The position numbers and the translations under genes are program-made. Positions 6,397-10,577 of a stretch of DNA of 10,577 nt are shown one piece after another. The notes under the pieces are model-generated. The model saw nothing but the letters and a program-made list of their open reading frames with translations, was not told the DNA's origin and made no database searches. How positions within the stretch are numbered: the stretch's first letter is position 1; the number at the start of each line of letters is the position of its first letter. Source of the DNA: Candidatus Omnitrophota bacterium. GTDB lineage: Bacteria; Omnitrophota; Gorgyraeia; 2-02-FULL-51-18. The stretch lies in assembly GCA_023247955.1 (NCBI GenBank), contig JAHFFL010000021.1, forward strand, positions 1 through 10,577. Direction: 5' to 3'.

Positions 6397-7404
6397 TTAT
6401 CTTTTCTTTTTTCTGGTCAATAATAGAAATAAAAGCGCCTTCTGCGTATGCAAGCGGTTCTCGGCTTGGTCGAAAATCACCGAGCGCGGGTGCTCTATCG
6501 CCTCCTCGGTAATCTCTTCGCCGCGATGCGCCGGCAGGCAGTGCATGATCACCGAGTCCTTAGGCGCCTTCCCGATAATCGCGCCGTTAACCTGAAACGG
6601 CTGGAAATCTCTGAGTCGCTGGTCGCGTTGTTTTTCCTGCCCCATGCTGACCCACACGTCCGTATAAACCGCGTGGGCGTTTTTGATCGCCGTGAATGGA
6701 TTATTGGACAGGGTAACCTTCGAACCGCTTTCCTTGCAAATCAGCTTGATGTCTTTGAGAATCTCTTCGCTCGGCTCATAGCCCCTCGGCGTCGCGATCG
6801 CGAGATTCGCGCCGGCCTTACTCGCGCCGTAGAGAAGGGAATTGAGCACGTTGTTGCCGTCGCCGATATAGGCGATGTTCGTCTTCTGCAGCTCGCCGAA
6901 CTTCTCGCGTATCGTGAACAAATCCGCAAGTGTCTGGCACGGGTGATAGAGATCACTCAGGCCGTTGATCACCGGGATACTGGAGTTCCGGGCGAATTCC
7001 TCGGTGTCCGCGTGATGATACGTCCTCACGGCCGCGACATCGCAGTACCTCGACAGGACCCGCGCGACGTCTTTGATCGATTCCCGCTCGCCGAGCGGAA
7101 GCTCCTGGGGATCCATATAGACCGAATTTCCGCCGAGCTCGGCCATCCCCACCTGAAACGAGACGCGCGTACGGATCGACGGTTTCTGGAATAGCAGCGC
7201 CAAGGACTTTCCTTTCAACTTGCCAAAAAAGGCTTCCGGCTTTTTTTTCATCTTCTCGGCGAGCTTGAAAAGCAGATCCAGATCGCCTACCCCCGCTTCT
7301 TTCAAACTCAGGAAATCCTTGGCCTCGAACGGGATCTTACGCGATTTCGGACGCTTCCTGGCCTTTGATTTTAGTTTCGCCTTCCTTTTCCTTTTTTTGC
7401 TCAT
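6397..7404 (-). CDS. argF: ornithine carbamoyltransferase with polybasic N-terminal extension
   Basis: ArgF transfers the carbamoyl group from carbamoyl phosphate to ornithine, giving citrulline. Family motifs are the carbamoyl-phosphate loop PSIRTR (75-80, a variant of STRTR), HPCQTLAD (154-161), the ornithine-binding SMG loop in DVWVSMGQE (249-257), and HCLPAHRG (288-295) with its reactive Cys. AENRLHTQKALL (314-325) completes the fold. The SMG loop supports ornithine rather than N-acetylornithine as substrate. The odd part is the first 23 residues: 15 are Lys or Arg, followed by the normal OTC start around KDFLSL (29-34). No other ATG or GTG is placed closer to that start, and the ATG shares an ATGA overlap with the argD stop. 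A GGGAG motif (7417-7421) lies a rather distant 12 nt upstream. The C-terminus is also basic (RKKKR). Confidence 0.95.
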   Translation of the reverse strand: MSKKRKRKAKLKSKARKRPKSRKIPFEAKDFLSLKEAGVGDLDLLFKLAEKMKKKPEAFFGKLKGKSLALLFQKPSIRTRVSFQVGMAELGGNSVYMDPQELPLGERESIKDVARVLSRYCDVAAVRTYHHADTEEFARNSSIPVINGLSDLYHPCQTLADLFTIREKFGELQKTNIAYIGDGNNVLNSLLYGASKAGANLAIATPRGYEPSEEILKDIKLICKESGSKVTLSNNPFTAIKNAHAVYTDVWVSMGQEKQRDQRLRDFQPFQVNGAIIGKAPKDSVIMHCLPAHRGEEITEEAIEHPRSVIFDQAENRLHTQKALLFLLLTRKKKR

Positions 7405-8621
7405 ACCGCTTCTTGGCTCCCTTTTTTGATCGTCTGATTTCTTTCCTCTTCGGAAAAAACTTCCCCCAATAGTTGACAGGCGCGGTCAATCTCCTTTTCC
7501 CGCACAACCAGAGGAGGCATAAACCTCAGGACGTTTCCCTGGGTGCAATTGATGAGAAGCCGTTTCTGAAGACACTGCTCATAAATATTCTTTCCCTCAA
7601 TTGTCAGTTCCATGCCCGCCATCAGTCCCATGCCACGCACTTCCTTAACGAACAGAAACTTTTTTTGAATCTCGCGAAGCCTCCGGAACAAATGGGACCC
7701 CGCGACCACGGCGTTGCTTAAGAGTTTCTCTTTGTCGATAGCCTCAAACGTCGCGAGCGCCGCCGCACAGGCCAACGGACCGCCGCCGAACGTCGTGGCA
7801 TGAGTGCCGGGGCCGAGCGCATCGGCGATTTCCTTTTTGGCCACCATCGCGCCTATCGGAAACCCTCCGCCGAGAGACTTGGCGAGCGTCATCAGATCCG
7901 GTTCGACGCCGTAATTTTTATAGCAAAACATCCGTCCGGTGCGCCCCATACCGGTCTGTACTTCGTCAAAGACGAGATAAAGTTTTTTGTCGTTGCAAAA
8001 CCGCCTGACCGCCGAGACAAATTGGGGATCGGCCACGCGTACGCCGCCCTCTCCCTGGATAAGCTCCATCATCACCGCGATGGTTCGCGCGCCGACGGCC
8101 CGCTCGAGCGCCGCAATATCGTTGAACGGAATAGTGACAAAGCCGGGCGTCAGCGGCTCGAACCCGTCCTGATATTTCTGCTGGCCGGTGGCCGCCACCG
8201 TCGCCAGCGTGCGTCCGTGAAACGACCTCTCCATCGTGATGATTTCGTTTCTCGAGGGATTCCCGAGCTTCCGCACCAGCTTGAAAGCCGTCTCATTCGC
8301 CTCGGCGCCCGAATTGCAGAAAAAGACCTTGCCCGGGAACGCGTGCCGGACAATCTCTTCGGCAAGTACTCCTTGAAGCTCGTGATAATAGTTGTTCGAG
8401 ACGTGGATCAGCCGCTCGACCTGGCGCTTGATCGCCTCGGAAACGCGCTTGTGGCAATGCCCGATCCCACTTACCGCCCAACCGGGAAAAAAATCCAGGT
8501 ACTCGTCCCCTTGCGCGTCCCAGACGCGCGTGCCCCTTCCCCTCTCCAGCACCAGCGGCGTCTTGTGATAACAAGGGACCACGTAATCGTAATAAAGCCG
8601 AATCGTTTTCCGATAATCCAT
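7401..8621 (-). CDS. argD: acetylornithine aminotransferase
   Basis: This class III PLP aminotransferase converts N-acetylglutamate semialdehyde and glutamate to N-acetylornithine and 2-oxoglutarate. The 406-residue length fits ArgD. Visible are the cofactor phosphate-binding segment NSGAEANETA (103-112), SFHGRTLA (133-140), FDEVQTGMGRTG (218-229) with the PLP-pyridine Asp, and the PLP-binding lysine K248 in TLAKSLGGGFPIGA. TTFGGGPLACAA (276-287) is also typical. The ATG lies just 1 nt after the argB stop with only a weak ribosome site (AAGAGA, 8626-8631), suggesting that translation depends on argB. Its TGA overlaps the argF ATG. Sequence alone cannot separate ArgD from a dual N-succinyl-DAP aminotransferase (DapC), as in E. 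coli ArgD. Since lysine genes lie downstream and no dedicated dapC is visible, a dual role is possible. Confidence 0.95.
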   Translation of the reverse strand: MDYRKTIRLYYDYVVPCYHKTPLVLERGRGTRVWDAQGDEYLDFFPGWAVSGIGHCHKRVSEAIKRQVERLIHVSNNYYHELQGVLAEEIVRHAFPGKVFFCNSGAEANETAFKLVRKLGNPSRNEIITMERSFHGRTLATVAATGQQKYQDGFEPLTPGFVTIPFNDIAALERAVGARTIAVMMELIQGEGGVRVADPQFVSAVRRFCNDKKLYLVFDEVQTGMGRTGRMFCYKNYGVEPDLMTLAKSLGGGFPIGAMVAKKEIADALGPGTHATTFGGGPLACAAALATFEAIDKEKLLSNAVVAGSHLFRRLREIQKKFLFVKEVRGMGLMAGMELTIEGKNIYEQCLQKRLLINCTQGNVLRFMPPLVVREKEIDRACQLLGEVFSEEERNQTIKKGSQEAV

Positions 8622-8622
8622 T

Positions 8623-9486
8623 CTATCTCTTCACAATTTCCGTTCCGATACCTTTGTCGGTAAAAATTTCGAGTAAGATCCCGTGCGGAATCCGCCCGTC
8701 AATGATGTGCGTCTTTTTGACCCCCCGCTCCAGCGCGCGGATGCAGGCCTTGACCTTGGGGATCATGCCGCCGATAATCACCTTGCTCTCGATAAGCTCC
8801 TCGACTTCGGGGACGCTGACATGTGAAATCACGGTATCGGGCTTGTCCTGATTTTTCAAGATGCCCCGGACGTTGGTCAACAGCACAAGCTTCAGCGCGC
8901 TCAAGTTTCTTGCGATCTCAGCCGCCGATTGGTCGGCGTTGATGTTGTAAGTAAACCCATCTTTGCCGATGCCGATCGGGGAGATCACCGGGATGATGTC
9001 GCTGGTGATCATCTTCTGGATCACGTCGCCGTTGATCTTCGTGACCTCGCCGACAAAACCGATATCCTGGCCGTCGATCTCCGGATGCTTTTTGACCTCG
9101 ATCAAATGGTCCTCTTTGCCGGAGAGAGAAATCGCGCTCCCGCCCAGTGAAATGATCTCACGGACAATGTCGCGGTTGACTTTGGACAGCTCGTCCTCGA
9201 CGATCTCCATCGTTTCCTCGTCGGTGACGCGAAAACCCCTGACGAATTTGACCTCCTTCCCCACCGCTTCGATGCGCTTCGAAATATAAGGCCCGCCGCC
9301 GTGCACGAGAATCGGCCGCATGCCGACATAACTCATGAACACAATGTCCTCAAGCACATTCCGCCGGATAAACGCGTCGGTCATCGCGGCGCCTCCGTAC
9401 TTGATCACGATCGTCTTGTCATAGAAACTTTGGATATAAGGCAGGGCCTCGATCAACACATCGGCCTTGCGTATCATTTCTTCCAT
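8623..9486 (-). CDS. argB: N-acetylglutamate kinase, probably arginine-sensitive type
   Basis: ArgB phosphorylates N-acetyl-L-glutamate, the pathway's control point in organisms that recycle acetyl groups through ArgJ. The 287-residue protein shows the amino-acid-kinase fold: IKYGGAAM (28-35, with K29), the VHGGGP loop (61-66), RGFRVTD (83-89) and YNINADQSAAEIA (180-192). It begins with an N-terminal helix of about 20 residues before the first strand. The helix, the length, and the C-terminal HIIDGRIPHGILLEIFTDKG segment (260-279) are features of the hexameric, arginine-inhibited kinases such as those of Thermotoga and Pseudomonas, unlike the shorter dimeric E. coli enzyme. Feedback inhibition is therefore inferred, not shown. 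The start has a GGAG site (9494-9497) 7 nt upstream, and the ATG lies 12 nt after the argJ stop. Confidence 0.97.
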   Translation of the reverse strand: MEEMIRKADVLIEALPYIQSFYDKTIVIKYGGAAMTDAFIRRNVLEDIVFMSYVGMRPILVHGGGPYISKRIEAVGKEVKFVRGFRVTDEETMEIVEDELSKVNRDIVREIISLGGSAISLSGKEDHLIEVKKHPEIDGQDIGFVGEVTKINGDVIQKMITSDIIPVISPIGIGKDGFTYNINADQSAAEIARNLSALKLVLLTNVRGILKNQDKPDTVISHVSVPEVEELIESKVIIGGMIPKVKACIRALERGVKKTHIIDGRIPHGILLEIFTDKGIGTEIVKR

Positions 9487-9493
9487 GAAGATT

Positions 9494-9497
9494 CTCC
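9494..9497 (-). promoter_or_regulatory. Shine-Dalgarno for argB
   Basis: GGAG lies 7 nt upstream of the argB ATG in the 12-nt argJ-argB gap. It supports the longer start at 9486 with the N-terminal helix, rather than M4. Confidence 0.7.
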
Positions 9498-9498
9498 G

Positions 9499-10577
9499 TT
9501 AAGTCCTATACGTCGAGTTGATCCGCACGTAGTTAGTGGAAAAGTCGCACGTATACGCGGTCGCGCCGTATTTGCCGAGTCCCAGATCGACGGTAATCCG
9601 GATGTTTTTCTGGGCAAAGACACGGTTTAAAACCGCGGCTTTTTTTTGCACGCGGCCGCCGTGCCTGAGCACGAGCTCCTTGCCGAGAGTGATCTGCATC
9701 TTCCAGGGGTCCACATGCGCGTCGGCATACCCTACCGCGGCGGCGATGCGGCCCCAGTTGGGGTCCGACCCAAAAAGCGCGCATTTGAATAAACTCGAAC
9801 ACGCCACCGAACGCGCGACGCTTGCCGCGTCTTCCCTCGTCTGCGCGTGCTTGATGCCGATCTCGACAAATTTTGTCGCCCCTTCGGCGTCCCGTATCAT
9901 TTGCCTGGCCAGTACCGAAAAAATCGTCTCAAGCGCCCTTGAAAAAACGCGGAATTCCCGCGTTCCTTCCACGATGCGTTTATTCTGCGCCATGCCGTTG
10001 GCCAGGACCAGCGCCATGTCGTTGGTCGACATGTCGCCGTCTATCGTGATCGTGTTGAAGGTCTTGCGCGCGGCGCGGTCGAGCGCGTCCCGGAGCGCGG
10101 CCGGCGTAATTACGGCATCCGTCGTCGTAAAACAAAGCATCGTCGCGTGTCGGAGGCTCGCCGCCCTCTTGGCGAGCCGGAGATCCGCCGACGCTTTAGT
10201 GGCGGACCGGGGACCCGACGACGCCAGCGCCATCTCCGGATGAATCATGCCCGCGCCTTTCGCGATAGCTCCCACGCGGACTTTTCTTTTTCCGATCATG
10301 CACTCCAAGGCGATTTCTTTATTCACGCGGTCCGTCGTGAGTATCCCCGCGGCCGCAAACTCGCTCCCTTTACGGCTGAGTCCCCTCACAAGCTCGGGGA
10401 TGGCCGCGACGATCTTCTTGATTGGGAGCGGTTTGCCAATCACGCCGGTGGAGGCAACCAGCACGTCTTTTTTCTTCAGCTTTAGCATGCGGGCTACTGC
10501 AGCCGCCATCGCGCGCGAGTTCTCAAAACCGCTCCTGCCGGTCATGCAGTTGGCGTTCCCGGAGTTCGCGATAATCG
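9499..10577 (-). CDS. argJ: glutamate N-acetyltransferase (ArgJ), 5'-truncated by window, with in-frame insertion at the autocleavage site
   Basis: ArgJ moves the acetyl group from N-acetylornithine to glutamate; bifunctional forms also use acetyl-CoA. The open frame runs in from the window edge: IIANSGNANC precedes the internal Met at 10545, so that Met is not the start and about 65-70 residues are missing. The 358 visible residues include NSGNAN (4-9), VLVASTGVIG (40-49), GAIAKGAGMIHPEMA (102-116), the nucleophile motif ATML (144-147), FGSDPNWGRIAAAVGY and the terminal NYVRINSTYRT. ArgJ normally self-cleaves before the Thr of ATML into alpha and beta chains. Here 28 extra residues (117-144) sit between PEMA and TML, encoded by palindromic DNA (10144-10227). 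The frame is kept and downstream motifs are intact, so I call it a gene rather than a pseudogene, with processing efficiency unknown. Confidence 0.95.
   Translation of the reverse strand, partial: IIANSGNANCMTGRSGFENSRAMAAAVARMLKLKKKDVLVASTGVIGKPLPIKKIVAAIPELVRGLSRKGSEFAAAGILTTDRVNKEIALECMIGKRKVRVGAIAKGAGMIHPEMALASSGPRSATKASADLRLAKRAASLRHATMLCFTTTDAVITPAALRDALDRAARKTFNTITIDGDMSTNDMALVLANGMAQNKRIVEGTREFRVFSRALETIFSVLARQMIRDAEGATKFVEIGIKHAQTREDAASVARSVACSSLFKCALFGSDPNWGRIAAAVGYADAHVDPWKMQITLGKELVLRHGGRVQKKAAVLNRVFAQKNIRITVDLGLGKYGATAYTCDFSTNYVRINSTYRT
10144..10227 (-). repeat. 84-bp palindromic repeat inserted in frame into argJ
   Basis: This stretch encodes the 28 residues that interrupt the MATML motif of ArgJ. 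Its DNA forms two hairpins: GGCTCGCC/GGCGAGCC at 10155-10162/10171-10178, and TCCGCC/GGCGGA at 10184-10189/10201-10206. Both are bracketed by a short GTCGG/CCGAC pair (10149-10153/10215-10219). The segment 10182-10206 matches 3691-3714 in the lysA-leader element at 23 of 25 aligned positions (one substitution, one single-base gap). The encoded peptide is rich in Ala, Ser, Arg and Lys and resembles no domain I know. A GCG triplet flanks both ends and could be a 3-bp duplication, so the exact borders could shift by 3 nt (10147-10230). A mobile palindromic element is the best explanation; a lineage-specific loop is the alternative. Confidence 0.8.

Noticed and set aside
6448..7194. Long plus-strand open frame opposite argF
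   Set aside because: It mirrors the codons of the confident argF gene in a GC-rich genome, and the protein resembles no family. The same applies to plus-strand frames at 7800-8663, 5497-6105 and 9536-10243.
7225..7248. Terminator-like A6...T8 segment inside argF
   Set aside because: The stem would be almost entirely A-T pairs, and the sequence encodes ordinary conserved-region residues (KKKPEAFFGK), so it is a codon effect.
9499..10577. argJ as a frameshifted pseudogene
   Set aside because: The insertion is 84 nt (28 codons) and keeps the frame. Motifs on both sides, including NSGNAN, ATML, the NWGR region and the C-terminus, are intact.

Overview
The window is one co-directional amino-acid biosynthesis cluster, entirely on the minus strand, so it reads from high to low coordinates. 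Ten recognisable genes fill about 96% of it, in transcription order: argJ (5' end cut by the window), argB, argD, argF, argG, argH, lysA, dapF, dapA, dapB (3' end cut by the window). GC content is moderately high and the standard code applies. Arginine and lysine/diaminopimelate genes in one compact run, without a regulator or transporter, fit a free-living or fermentative Gram-negative-type bacterium known mainly from metagenomes. Omnitrophota is my guess from general resemblance; the lineage is not proven by the sequence.

Region by region. Positions 10577-5215 carry argJ-argB-argD-argF-argG, packed with a 4-nt overlap or gaps of 1-12 nt. ArgJ recycles or supplies the acetyl group, ArgB and ArgD make N-acetylornithine, ArgF carbamoylates ornithine and ArgG starts conversion of citrulline. 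A 93-nt gap (5122-5214) holds short, roughly 7-nt periodic CCAG/CTGG repeats. Then comes argH (5121-3745), the last arginine step. A 200-nt gap (3545-3744) holds a 178-nt palindromic element with 15-bp perfect terminal inverted repeats. It separates the arginine block from the lysine block lysA-dapF-dapA-dapB (3544-1), whose genes are all joined by 4-nt ATGA stop/start overlaps, each with a Shine-Dalgarno motif inside the preceding gene. DapA and DapB make tetrahydrodipicolinate, DapF makes meso-diaminopimelate and LysA decarboxylates it to lysine. The middle of that pathway (dapD/C/E, dapL or ddh) is not in the window.

The most interesting signal is in argJ. The conserved motif at the ArgJ autoproteolytic site (normally GMI-PNMATML) is split by an in-frame 84-bp, 28-codon insertion immediately before the cleavage Thr. 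The inserted DNA is palindromic, and part of it nearly matches the palindromic element upstream of lysA (23 of 25 positions). The window therefore appears to show a dispersed palindromic repeat family in two states: an intergenic copy, and a copy inside a protein-coding gene at a place where self-cleavage would leave it as only a C-terminal tail on the alpha chain. This resembles the Rickettsia palindromic elements in principle, but I see no sequence relation to them.
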